Of a DNA stretch of 64,000 nucleotides, positions 1 through 11,190 are shown piece by piece. Below the pieces are notes generated by a model, which searched no databases, had not been told where the DNA came from, and saw only the letters and a program-made list of their open reading frames with translations. Position numbers and translations under genes: made by a program. The DNA is from Dugong dugon. Lineage: Eukaryota; Chordata; Mammalia; Sirenia; Dugongidae. The stretch lies in NCBI GenBank assembly GCA_030035585.1, contig CM057482.1, positions 58,470,828-58,534,827 on the forward strand, written 5' to 3'. Numbering within the stretch: position 1 is the first letter of the stretch; each line of letters begins with the position of its first letter.

Positions 1-1240
1 TGGTATCTCAGGATGATAGTCTCAGGGGTTCCTCTAGTCTCTATCGGTCCATTAAGTCTGTTCTTTTTTAAGAATTTGAGTTTTGTTCTATATTTTTCTC
101 CCATTCTACCCAGGACAATCTATTGTATCCCTGGTCAGAATGGTTGGTAGTTGCATCCATCAATTCTTCTGGTCTCAGGATAGATGAGGCCATGGTTCCT
201 GTAGGCTATTAGTTCGGTTAGCTAGTTTCTTCTTTGACTCTTTTGTTTCCTTCTTTCTCTTTTGGTTCAGAAGAGTAGAGATCAATAGTTGTATCTTACA
301 TGGATGCTAGCAAGATTTTAAGACCCCAAATGCTATTCAGCAAACTAGGATGTAGAACATAAAGTTTATGAACCATGTTATGCTATTTGACTGAGTTGTC
401 CCAGGAGGCTATGGTCCTAAACCTTCAAATCCAGTAAATCAGCCGTACAAGGTGTTTGGTTATATTTAGGAAGTATCCATAACTGTGCCTCCTATGTGCT
501 TTATTATATATGTGAATATATATGAAGTACACACATGCATGTGTATACACATGCCTATGAATAGACCTATGTGTGCACCTGTATATACACAAATATACCT
601 TCCTATACACATGTACACATGCATGTCTACCTATGTAACCACATGCATTATTTTTGGTTGTTATTGCAGTTGTTTAAAAATAGTGTATGCTGCAGCATTT
701 ACCAAAAATATCCCTTATTCTTGTGTATTTCTTTGTGTCATTTACCTTGGTCAAGTTGTGCAGACTTCACCCACATTCTGTGTTGCCTTTCCCATCACCA
801 AAAATAATAAATGTCTACTATCTAGAGAGTGAATCCTCCTCCTTCCTGTTCTCATCCAAACCACCAATGAACGTTGATTTCTCTATGTATACTTGTTCTT
901 GTCTTCTTATTAAAGTGTGATAATACAATATTTGTCCTTTTGTCATTAACTTATTTCACTAACTGTAATGTCCTCCAGATCCATCCACGCTATATTTTGA
1001 GAACTCATCATTATTTTTTATAGCTTTGTAGTATTCCATTGTATATGTGTACCACATTTTGTTTATCCGTTTATCCACTGAGGAGCACTTAGGTTGTTTC
1101 CATCTTTTTGCTATTGTGGATAAAGTTGTGATGAACATAGGTGTGCATATGTCTGTTTTCGTCACTGCTATTAGATCCTAGGCTATGTACCTAGGAATGG
1201 GATTGCTAGATCATAAGGTATTTCCATTTCTAGCTTTTAA
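1..1240 (-). mobile_element. L1-A block 1: 3'UTR and extreme C-terminal end of ORF2
   Basis: This is the 3' portion of the oldest L1 in the left cluster, read on the minus strand. Positions 1-958 are 3'UTR, including the shared TTTTAAGACCCC motif near 313-325 and an alternating purine/pyrimidine stretch at 490-640. From about 959 the minus strand encodes the ORF2 C-terminus (DICTPMFITTL, then KRWKQPKCSSVDKRINKMWY and a TMEYYKAIKNN ending). The 3' end lies before the window start, probably by a few hundred bases judged from L1-B. The element is cut at 1240 by L1-B and resumes at 3996. Confidence 0.9.
1226..1240. repeat. Left target-site duplication of L1-B
   Basis: ATTTCTAGCTTTTAA here recurs at 3996-4011 as ATTTCTAGCTTTTTAA (one T more). 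It is host L1-A sequence duplicated by the insertion. Confidence 0.85.
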
Positions 1241-3995
1241 AAAAATTATTTTTTTATTGTACTTTAGATCAAGGTTTGCAGAACAAGTAATTTCTCATTA
1301 AACAGTACACATACTGTTTTACGACACTGGTTAACAACCCCAAGACACGTCAACATTCTCCCTTCTCAAACCTGGGTCCCTTATTACCAGCTTTGCTGTC
1401 CCCTCCTACCTTCTATTCCTTGTCCCTGGGCTGTTGTGCCCCATCAGTCTCCTTTTGTTTTACGGGGCTGTCTAATCTTTGGCTGAAGGATCAACCTCGG
1501 GAATGACTTCATTACCGTGTCCGGGGGCCATAGTCTTAGGGTTTCTCCAATCTCTGTCAGGCCAGTAAATCTAGACTTTTTTGTGTGTGTGAGTTAGAAT
1601 TTTGTTCTACATTTTTCTCCAGCTCTATCCAGGACCGTCTATTGTGACCCCTGTCAGAGCAGTCAGTGGTGGTAGGTGGGCACCATTTAGTTATACTGGA
1701 CTTAGTCTGGTGGAGACCATGGTAGTTGTGGTCCATTAGTCCTTTGCACTAATATTTCTGTTGTATCTTGTTTTCTTCATTCTCCCTTGCTCTTGAAGGG
1801 GTGAGACCAATGGAGCATCTTAGATGGCTGCTCATAAGCTTTTAAGACACCAGACACAACTCACCAAGATAGAATGTAGAACATTTTCTTTATAAATTAT
1901 GCTATGCCAATTGAGCTAGATGTTCCCCGAGAACATGGTCCCCGCAGCTCTACGCCCAGCAATTCAGTCCCTCAGTGAATTTGGATGTGTCTATGAAGCT
2001 TCCATGACCTTGCCTTGTACAAGTTGTGCTGGCTTCCCAAGTATTGTGTACTGTTTTACCCTTCACCAAAGTTACCGCTTATCTATTGTCTAGTTAGTAT
2101 TTCCCACTCCCACCCCTCGCATCCCTCCTAACCAACAAAGATTGTTTCTTTTTGTGTGGAGACATTTTCATGAGTTTTTACAGTAGTGTCTCATACAGTA
2201 TTTGTCCTTTTATGATGGACTTATTTCACTCAGCGTAATGCCCTCCAGTTTCAACCATGTTATGAGATGCTTCACAGATTCATCATTGTTCTTTATCAGT
2301 GCTCAATACTCCCTTGTATATATTACCATAGTTTGTTTATCCATTTATCTGTTGATGGGCATCTAGGTTGTTTCCATATTTTTGCTGTTGTAAACAAAGC
2401 TGCAATGAATGGATGTGCATATGTCTATTCATGTGACAACTCTTATTTCTCTAGGATATATTCCTCAGAGTGGGATTGCTGGATCCTATGGTATTTCTAT
2501 TTCTAGCCTTCTAAGGAAGTGCCATATCATTCTCCAAAATGGTTGTATCATTTGGCACCCCCACCAACAATGCATAAGAGTTCCGATCTCCCCTCAACAT
2601 CTCTAACATTTGTTATTTCCAGTTTTTTTTTTGATTCATGCCAGTAATGCTGGGGTGAGATGGTATCTCATAGTGGTTTTAACTTGCGTTTCTCTAATGG
2701 CTAGTGATTGCGAGCATTTCCTCATGTATCTGTTGGCCACTAGAATGTATTTTTGGTGAAGAGTATGTTCATTTCCTTTGCCCATTTTTTAAATTGGATT
2801 GTCTTTTTGTTGTAGAGCTGTTGTATTTTCTTGTAGATTTTAGAGATTAGACCTTTATCTGACTTGTAATGTCCAAAAATTTTTTCCCAGTCTATATGTT
2901 CTCTTTTTACTCTTTTGTTGAAGTCTTTTGATGAGCACAAGTGTTTAATTTTTAGAAGACTCCAGTTATCTAGCTTATCTTCTGGAGTTTGTGTGTTGTT
3001 AGTTATGGTTTGTATCCTGTTAGTACCATGTATTAGGGCCTCTAGAGTTGATTCTATTTTTTCTTCTATGAACTTTATAGTTTTTGTCTTTATATTTAGG
3101 TCTTGGATCTATTTTGAATTAATTTTCGTATATGGTGTGAGGTATGGGTCCTGTCTCATTTTTTTGTAGGTGAAAATCCATTTTTGCCAGCACTATTTGT
3201 TAAAAAGACTGTCTGTTCCCCATTTGATGGACTTTGGGCCCTTGTCAAAGATCAGGTGACCATAACTGGATGATTTACTTCTGGGTTCTCAATTGTGTTC
3301 CATTGGTCAATGTATCTGTCATTGTACCAGTACCATGCTGTTTTCACTACCGTAGCTGTATAGCAGGTTCTGAGGTCAGGTAGTGTGAGTCCTCCTACTT
3401 TATTCTTCTTCTTCAATAGTGCTTTACTTATCCCAGGCTTCTTCCCCTTCCGTATAAAGTTAATAATCAGTTTTTCCATCTCTTTAAAGAATGTTTTTGG
3501 TATTTAGATCACGATTGCATTGTATTTATAAATTGCATTGGGTGGAATTGCCATTTTCACAATGTTGACTCTACCTATCCATGAGCGTGGTATGTTTTTC
3601 CTTTTATGTAGATCTCTTTGGGTTTCTTGCACTAGTATTTTGTAGTTTTCTTTGTACAGGTCTTTTACATCCCTGGTTAGATTTATTCCTAAGTATTTTA
3701 TTTTATTAGGAGCTATTATAAATGGTGTTGTTTTCCTGATTTCCTTTTCATCATTCTCTTTATTGGTGTATAGGAATCCAACTGATTTTTGTATCTTTAA
3801 CTTGTATCCTGCTACCCTGCTGAATCTTTTATTAGTTCCAGTAGTTTTCTCATGGAGTCTTTAGGGTTTTCTATGTATAATATCATATCATCCGCAAACA
3901 GGGACAGTTTAACTTCTTCATTACCAATTTGGATGTCCTTTATTTCTTTTTCTTGCCTTATTGCTCTAGCTAGGACTTCCAGCATAATGTTTTCT
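1241..3995 (-). mobile_element. L1-B, 5'-truncated L1 inserted in L1-A
   Basis: This element has a T-rich left edge (its 3' poly-A end), a full 3'UTR to about 2230 and then ORF2 sequence reading toward the N-terminus on the minus strand, stopping inside the reverse transcriptase domain. The RT motif LFADDMILY is visible on the minus strand near 3880-3905. It ends abruptly near 3990, as expected for incomplete target-primed reverse transcription. L1-A sequence is continuous across it once the element is removed. ORF2 is broken by several stops and frameshifts. Confidence 0.9.
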
Positions 3996-4011
3996 ATTTC
4001 TAGCTTTTTAA
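3996..4011. repeat. Right target-site duplication of L1-B
   Basis: This is the partner of 1226-1240. The L1-A ORF2 sequence (minus-strand [13 protein letters not shown]) continues directly from here, which confirms the join. Confidence 0.85.
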
Positions 4012-4690
4012 GGAAGTGCCATACCATTTTCCATAATGGATGTACCATTTTACAACCCTACTAGCAGTGGACCAGGATTCCAATCTCCCCACAACCTCAG
4101 CAGCATTTATTGTTTTCTGTTTTTTTTTTTTTTTTTTTTTAAATCGGTGCCATTTTTGCAGGGACGAGATGGTATCTCATTGTGATTTTGATTTGCATCT
4201 CTCTAATGGCTAATGATCATAAGCATCTTTTCACGTGTTTGTTGGCTGCTTAAATGTCCTCTTTGGTGAAGTGTTTGTCCAAGTCCTTTAGCAATTTTTC
4301 AGCTGGATTATTTTTCTTTTTGTTGTTGTCTATGTATTTTAGGGATTAGACCCATATCAGATATTTCATTCCCAAAGATTTTTTTCCAAGTCTGTAGGTT
4401 CTATTTGTATTTTTTTGATAAATTCTTTTGATAAGCATAAGTGTTTAATTTTTTGGAGGTCCCAGTTATTTACTTTTTCTTCTATTGTTTGTGCATTTGT
4501 AATTGTGTTTATTAATATATTTCTTCCAAAAAAAAAAGGTCCCATTGTTTGGTCCCTATGTTATCTTCCAGGAACTTTATGGTTTTAGCTTTAACATTTA
4601 GGTCTTTGATCCATTTTGAGTTAATTTTTGTGTACTGTGTGAGGTCTGGATCTTGTTTCATTTTTCTGCAAACAGATATCCAGTTTTGCT

Positions 4691-4703
4691 AGCCATATTT
4701 GTT
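4691..4703. repeat. Left target-site duplication of L1-E
   Basis: AGCCATATTTGTT recurs at 12835-12847 as AGCCCTATTTGTT (one mismatch). Both belong to the L1-A ORF2 sequence. Confidence 0.85.
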
Positions 4704-4955
4704 TGTTTGTTTTTTAATTGTACTTCAGGCGAAGGCTTACAAAACAAATAGTTTCTCATGAAACAGTAGTACACATATTGTTTCATGACATTGGTTAACA
4801 ACCCCACAACATGTCAACCCTCTCCCTTATCGACCTTTTTTTTTTTTTTTTTTTTGGTGAAAATATACATAACCAAAGATACACCATTTCAAAAATTTCT
4901 ACATGCACAGTTTAGTGACATCGACTACGCTCTTCCAATTGTGCTGTTATTCTCA
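4704..4955 (-). repeat. Compound 3' tail of L1-E: two L1 3' ends in series
   Basis: Positions 4704-4835 match the terminal ~130 bp of the same L1 3'UTR (GAAGGCTTAC, GTTTCTCAT, TTGGTTAACAACCCCACAAC). They are followed by a T20 run (4836-4855) and about 95 bp of a different L1-type tail (GAAAATATACATAAC). Then at about 4953 the same 3'UTR terminus starts again (CACTTTAGATGAAGGCTTAC) and continues into the whole element. The target-site duplications bracket the complete series, so all of it may have arrived in one event. Confidence 0.7.
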
Positions 4956-5994
4956 CTTTAGATGAAGGCTTACAGAACAAAATAGTTTCTCATTTAAGTT
5001 AGAACATATGTTGCCCTATGACAATGGTTAACAACCTCACAACACATCAACACTATCCTTACTCAACCTTGGGTTCCTATCACAAGCTTTCCTGTCCCCT
5101 TCTGCCTTCTGGACCTTGTCCCTGTAATGCTGTGCCTCATTAGTCCCATTTGGTTTTACGAGGCTCTCCACCCCCAGGGTGAACGATGAACCTCAGAGAT
5201 AACTTCACCACTGAGCAAAAAGGGTGCCTGGGAGCCATACTCTCAGGGTTTCTCCAGTCTCCTTTAGGCCAGTAAACCTGGTCTTTTTTTGTGTGTGTGT
5301 TAGAATTTTGTTCTACATCCTTCTCCAGCTCTGTCCAGAATGCTGTGTTGTGATCCTGGTCAGAGCAGTCAGTGGTTGTAGCTTGGCACCATCTAGTTAT
5401 ACTGGACTTAGTCTGGTGGAGGCCATGGTAGTTGTGGTCCATTAGTCCTTCGGACTAATCTTTTCCTTGTATCCTGTTCTTTTCATTCTCCTTTGCTCCC
5501 GAAGGGATGAGAGCAGTGAAGTATCTTAGATGGCCGCTCACAGGCTTTTAAGACCCCAGACACTACTCACAGAGGTAGAATGTAGAAAATTGTCTTTATA
5601 AACTGTGTTATGCCAATTGAGCTGTATGTTCCCCGAGACCATGGTCCCCAGAGCCCTCCACCCAGCAATTAAGTCCCCCAGGGAGTTTGGATGTGTCTAT
5701 GGAGCTTCCAATACCTTTCTTTGTACAAGTTGTGCTAGTTTCCCCTGTATTGTGTACTGTCACACTCTTCACCCAAGATACCACTTTTCTATTGCCTATT
5801 TAGTATTTCCACCCCCACCCCTCCAATCCCTGGTAACCAACAAAGATTATTACATTTTGTGTGTGAACTTTTTCGTGGGTTTTTACAATAGAGGTCTCAT
5901 ACAATATTTGTCCTTTTGTGATTGAATTATTTCACTCAGTATAATGTCCTCCAGTTTCATCCACATTATGAGATGCTTCACAAATACATCATTG

Positions 5995-8900
5995 TTCTTT
6001 CTCGTTGCCTAGTACTCCATTGTGTGTATGTACCATAGTTTGTTTATCCATTCGTCTGTTGATGGGCATCTAGGTTGTTTCCATCCTTTTGCTCCTGTGA
6101 ACAATGCTGCCATGAACATAGGTGTGCATATGTCTATTTGAGTGATGACTCTTATTTCTTTAGGATATATTCCTAGGAGTGGGATTGCTGGATCGAATGG
6201 TATGTCTATTTCTAGCTTTCTGAGGAAGTGCCATATCATTTTCCAAAATGGTTGTGTCATTTTGCATTCCCACCAGCAGTGCATAAGACTTCCCATCTCC
6301 CCGCACCCCCTCCAACATTTGTTATTTCCAATGTTTTTGATTCGTGCGAGTAATGCCGGGGTGAGATGGTATCTCATTGTGGTTTTAATTTGCATTTCTC
6401 TAATGGCTAGCGATCGCGAGCATTTCCTCATGTGTCTGTTGGCCATTTGGATGTCTTTTTTGGTAAAGTGTCTGTTCATTTCCTTTGCCCATTTTTAATA
6501 GGATTATTTATCTTTTTATTGTAGAGGTGTTGGATTTTCTTGTAGATTATGGAGATTAGAACTTTGTCTGACTAGTACTGTCCAAAATGTTTTTCCCAGT
6601 CTGTAGGTGCTCATTTTTACTCTTTTGGTGAAGTCTTTTGAAGAGCATAGGTGTTTGATTTTTAGAAGATCCCAGTTATCTAGCTTATCTTTTGGGGTTT
6701 GTGCATTGATAGTTATGGTTTGTATCCTGTTAATGCCGTGTATTAAGGCCTGAAGTGTTGGTCCTATTTTTTCTTCTATGAACTTTATAATTTTAGGCTT
6801 TATATTCAGGTCGTTGATCCATTTTGAAGTAGGTTTTGTATACAGTGTGAGGTGTGGGTCCTGTTTCATTTTTTTTGCAGATGGATATCCAGTTTTGCCA
6901 GCACCATTTGTTAAAAAGACTGTTCACCATTTGATGGACTTTGGGCCCTTGTAGAAGATCAGGTGACCTTAGGTGGATGGATTTACATCTGGGTTCTCAA
7001 TTCTGTTCCATTTATGTATCAGTGTAAATGTATGTGTCATTGTACCAGTACCAGGCTGTTTTCACTACTGTAGCTGTATAGTAGGTTCTGAAGTTGGGTA
7101 GTGTGAGTCCTCCAACTTTATTCTTCTTCTTCGGTAGTGCTTTACTTTATGGGGCTTCTTCCCTTTCCATATTAAGTTAATGATTAGTTTTTCTATCTCT
7201 TTAAAGAATATTGTTGGTATTTGAATAGGGATTTCATTGTAATTGTAAATTGCTGTGCGTAGAATTGTCATTTTCACAATGTTGAGTCTACCTATCCATC
7301 AGCATGTTATGTTTTTCCATTTATGTGTATCCGTTTGGGTTTCTTGCAGTAGTGTTTTGTAGTTTTCTTTGTATAGGTCTTTTACATCCCTGGTTAGATT
7401 TATTCCTAAGTATTTTATCTTTTTAGGGAGTATTATAAGTGGACTGTTTTCCTGATTTCCTTTTCATTGTTCTCCTTATTGGTGTATAGGAATCCAACTG
7501 ATTTTTGTATGTTTATTTTGTATCCTGCTACTCTGCTGAATCTTTCCATTAGTTCCAGTAGATTTCTTGTAGAGTCTTTAGGGTTTTCTATGTATAGTAT
7601 TATATCATCTGCAAGCAGGGACAGTTTAACTTCTTCATTACCAATTTGGATGCCCTTTATTTCTTTTTCTTGCCTTATTGCTCTAGCTAGAACTTCCAGC
7701 ACGATGTTAAATAGGAGTGGTGATAAAGGGCATCCTTGTCTTATTCCTGTTTTCAAGGGGAATGTTTTCAGCATCTCTCCATTAAGAATGATGTTGGCCA
7801 TTGGTTTTGCATAGACGCCCTTTATAATGTTGAGAAATTTCCCTTCAATACGTAATTTATTGAGAGTTTTTATTAGGAATGGGTGTTGGACTTTCTCAAA
7901 TGCCTTTTCTGCGTTAAAAGAGAGGATCATGTGATTCTTTCCTTTTATTTATGTGGTGGATTATGTTGATTGATTTTCTAATGTTGAACCATCCTTGCAT
8001 ACCTGGTATGAATCCTACTTGGTCATGGTGTATTATTTTTTTGATATGATGCTGACTTCTATTGGCTAGAATTTTGTTCAGAATTTTTTCATCTATATTC
8101 ATGAGAGATATTGGTCTGTAATTTTCTTTTTTTATGACATCTTTGCCTGGTTTTGGTGTCAGTGTTATGCTGGCTTCTTAGGATGAATTTGGAAGTGTTG
8201 CTTCGTTTTCTATGCTCTGAAATAGTTTGAGTAGTACTAGTACAAGCTCTCCCGTAAATATTTTGTAGAATTCTCCAGTGAAGCCATCTGGGCCAGGGCT
8301 ATTTTTGGTTGGGAGGTTTTTTTTAATACCTTTTCAATCTCTTCTCTTGTTATGGGTCTGTTCAGATTTTCAACATCACTTTGTTGTAGTTTGGGTCTGT
8401 AATGTGCTTCTAGAAATTTATCCATTTCCTCTAGGTTTTCAAATTTGTTGGAGTATAGTTTTTCATAATATTCTGTTATAATCCTTTTTATTTCAGTTGG
8501 GTCTGTTGTAATGTCCACCATTTCATTTCTTATTTGGGTTATTTGCATCCTCTTCTGTGTTTCTTTTGTCAGTCTGATCAGTGGTTTGTCGATTTTGTTG
8601 ATTCTTTCAAAGAACCATCTTTTGGTTTTGTTGATTCTTTCTATTGTTTTTCTGTTCTCTATTTCATTTATTTCTGCTCTGATCTTTATTATTTCCTTTC
8701 TTCTGGTGGCTGCGGGTTTTTTTTTTTTTTTTGCTTTTCTTTTTGTGTTTGTTTGAGTTGTGTTGTTAATGTTTTGATTTTGTCCCTTTCTTCTTTTTTT
8801 TGATATGCACATCTATTGCTATAAATTGTCCTCTACAGACTTTGCTGTGTCGCAAAGGTTTTAGTATGATATGTTTTCATTCCTGTTTGATTCTAGGAAT

Positions 8901-9716
8901 TTTTTGATTCCATCTCTGATTTCTTCTATTACCCAGTGATGTGTAAGTAGGGTATTATTCAGTTTCCATGTAATTGATTTTTTTTTCCTTGCTCTTTCTG
9001 TTGTTAATTTCTACCTCAATGGCATTTTGGTCAGAGAAGATACTTTGAATTATCTCAGTGTTTTTGATCTTGTTGAGGATTGCTCTTTGGCCTAAGATGT
9101 GGTCTGTTCTGGAGAACTTTCCGTGTACATTGGAAAAGAATGTGTACTTTGCAGCTGTTGGATGGAGTGTCCTATATATGTCTGTGAGGTAAAGTTGGCT
9201 GATTGTGCCCTTTAGGTCTTCTGTATCTTTGCTGAGTTTCTGTTTAGTTGTTCTGTACTTTACTGAGAGTGGTGTGTTGATGTCTCCTACTATTATTGTG
9301 GAACTGTCAATTTCTCTTTTCAGTGTTGTTAGAGTTTGTTTCATGTGTTTTGGAGCCCTGTCACTGAGTGCTTAGATGTTTATTATGGTTATGTGTTCAT
9401 GATGGAAGGTCCCCTTAATCATTAAATAGTGTCCTTCTTTGTCTTTTATGGTGGATTTAGTTTTACAGTCTATTTTATCTGAGATTAGTATTGCCACTCC
9501 TGCTCTTTTTTGGTAGTTGTTAGTTTGATATATTTTTTTCCAAACTTTGACTTTTAATAAATTCACATCTTTGTTTCTAAGTTGTGTCTCTTGTAGACAG
9601 CATATTGATGGATCCTGTTTTCTTATCCATTCTGTCACTCTCCATCTCTTTATGGGCGCATTGAGTCCATTGAAATTCAGTGTAATTATTGATAGATGTG
9701 AATTTGTTGCTGTCAT
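5995..9716 (-). pseudogene. L1-E ORF2 pseudogene (endonuclease / reverse transcriptase)
   Basis: ORF2p of L1 nicks DNA and copies L1 RNA at the nick. On the minus strand the start is placed at the Met of MTATNSHLSIITLNFNGLN (9716). The endonuclease continues with CCLQETQ, DINTPLS and, near 9030, SDQNAIEVEINNRKS, where the family has SDH. The reverse transcriptase has [26 protein letters not shown] and LLADDIILY (7433-8100). The C-terminal cysteine segment [18 protein letters not shown] keeps the C-x3-C-x7-H-x4-C spacing (about 6360-6310). The frame is broken in many places. The longest open pieces are 8237-8812 and 7433-7930. Confidence 0.85.
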
Positions 9717-10149
9717 TTTGTAGTGCTCTTTTTTTTTTTTTTTTGTGGTGGTGAAGTTTTCTTTGTTCTTCTTACTCTCCTGTGCTGAGTTACTTTTGTT
9801 TGTGGATTTTTTATTTTTTTTCATTTCTTTGGTTTTTGTAGGTTTTGTTTTTGCTGAGACTACGTTTTTCCTCTACTTTTATGAGTATGTTTGTTAACTT
9901 TCTTTGTGTTTACCATGAATTTTACCCTTATCTTTCTAAGTTTGAAGCAGTCTATTATTACGTGGTATCACCTTGTCTGCCTCTCTATTAGAAGGTTCTC
10001 TACCTATGCTGTTTATTCCCTCTTTTATTGTTTTGATGTTGTTGTCATTTACTGATTAACTGCTCTGATTCTCTGTTGTATTTCTTTTTTTTTGAATAGT
10101 CCTTGAGAGTTCATTTCCTAGATTGGTATCTGGCTTTTACGATCCTGTG

Positions 10150-11190
10150 TCCTAGATTTTCCCTGTGAGCTGAAGTGTTTTCTTCTCAGATCGAAGGACT
10201 CCCTTTAATAATTCTTGTAAGTTTCGTTTGACTTTTACATATTCCCTTAATTTCTGTTTATCTGGAAATCACCTAATTTCACCATCATATTTGAACGAGA
10301 GCTTTGCAGGATATATTATTCTTGGCTGGCAATTTTTCTTTCAAGATTTTTTATATGTCATCCCATTGCCTTCTTGCCTGCATGGTTTCTGCTGAATAAT
10401 CTGAGGTTAGTCTTATTGTTTCTCCTCTGTATGTGACTTCTTGTTTTTCAGAAGTTGCTCTCAGGATTCTTTGTTTGTCTTTGGTTTTGGCGAGTTTGAT
10501 TATGATATGTCTTGGTGATTTTCTTTTGGAGTCTCTCTTATATGGGGTTCATTGAGCTTCTTGGATGGCCAGCTTTTCATCTTTCATGATATTGCAGAAG
10601 TTTTCTGTCAGCAGTTCTTCAGTGATCCTCTCTGTTTTCTCCCCCTGTTCTGGAATTCAAATCACTCGAAAATTTTTGCTTTTGATTGTATCCCAGATAA
10701 TTCTCAGGGTCTCCTCATTTTTCTTTGTTCTTTTTTCTGAGTTTTCCTCAAACAGAGTTGTATCCAAGTGTGTGTCTTCAATTCGACTGATCCTGTCTTC
10801 CACCATTTCAAATCTGCTTCTCAGCCCTTCTATGACACCATCCATTTCTGAAATCTTGTTGTTTGTTTATCTTTGGATTTCTAATTGTTGTCTTTGTATA
10901 ATTTCTTGCTTTGAATTTATTTTGGAATTTTGTTCCTGCATTATTTTCCTGAATTCTTCCAATTTTTTGTCTATATTTTCCAGGAATTTGTCTATTTTTT
11001 CCTCATTTTTGTCTTCTTTTTGCTTCAGCTCTTGGAGAATTTTGAGTATTAGAGATTTGAATTCCCTATCAGGTAGTTCTAGTGCCTTTTCTTCCACTGG
11101 AAGGTCATCTGTTTTATTTTGGAGGCCTACTGGAACCATCCTGTCCTGTTTTTGTAAATGTTTTGATATTGTCTGCTGTCCTCGGGGCAT
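10150..11190 (-). pseudogene. L1-E ORF1 pseudogene (RNA-binding coiled-coil protein)
   Basis: ORF1p packages L1 RNA as a trimer. The minus-strand Met at 11190 begins MPRGQQTISKHLQKQD. It is followed by a charged coiled-coil region rich in Leu/Lys/Glu heptads (KEDKNEEKIDKFLENIDKKL), then MDGVIEGLRSRFEMVEDRIS and the RRM entry ETLRIIWDTIKSKNFRVI (to 10657). The C-terminal domain continues to about 10150 with frame breaks. The start is supported by the homologous start in the sense copy at 38768. Confidence 0.8.

Larger units (their letters stand above)
3996..4703 (-). mobile_element. L1-A block 2: ORF2 C-terminal part
   Basis: This block continues L1-A after L1-B, reading minus-strand ORF2 upstream of the C-terminal segment and including the counterpart of the region just after the reverse transcriptase. 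It has a T20 run at about 4121-4140 and several frame breaks. It stops at the CCATATTTGTT target site where L1-E begins. Confidence 0.88.
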
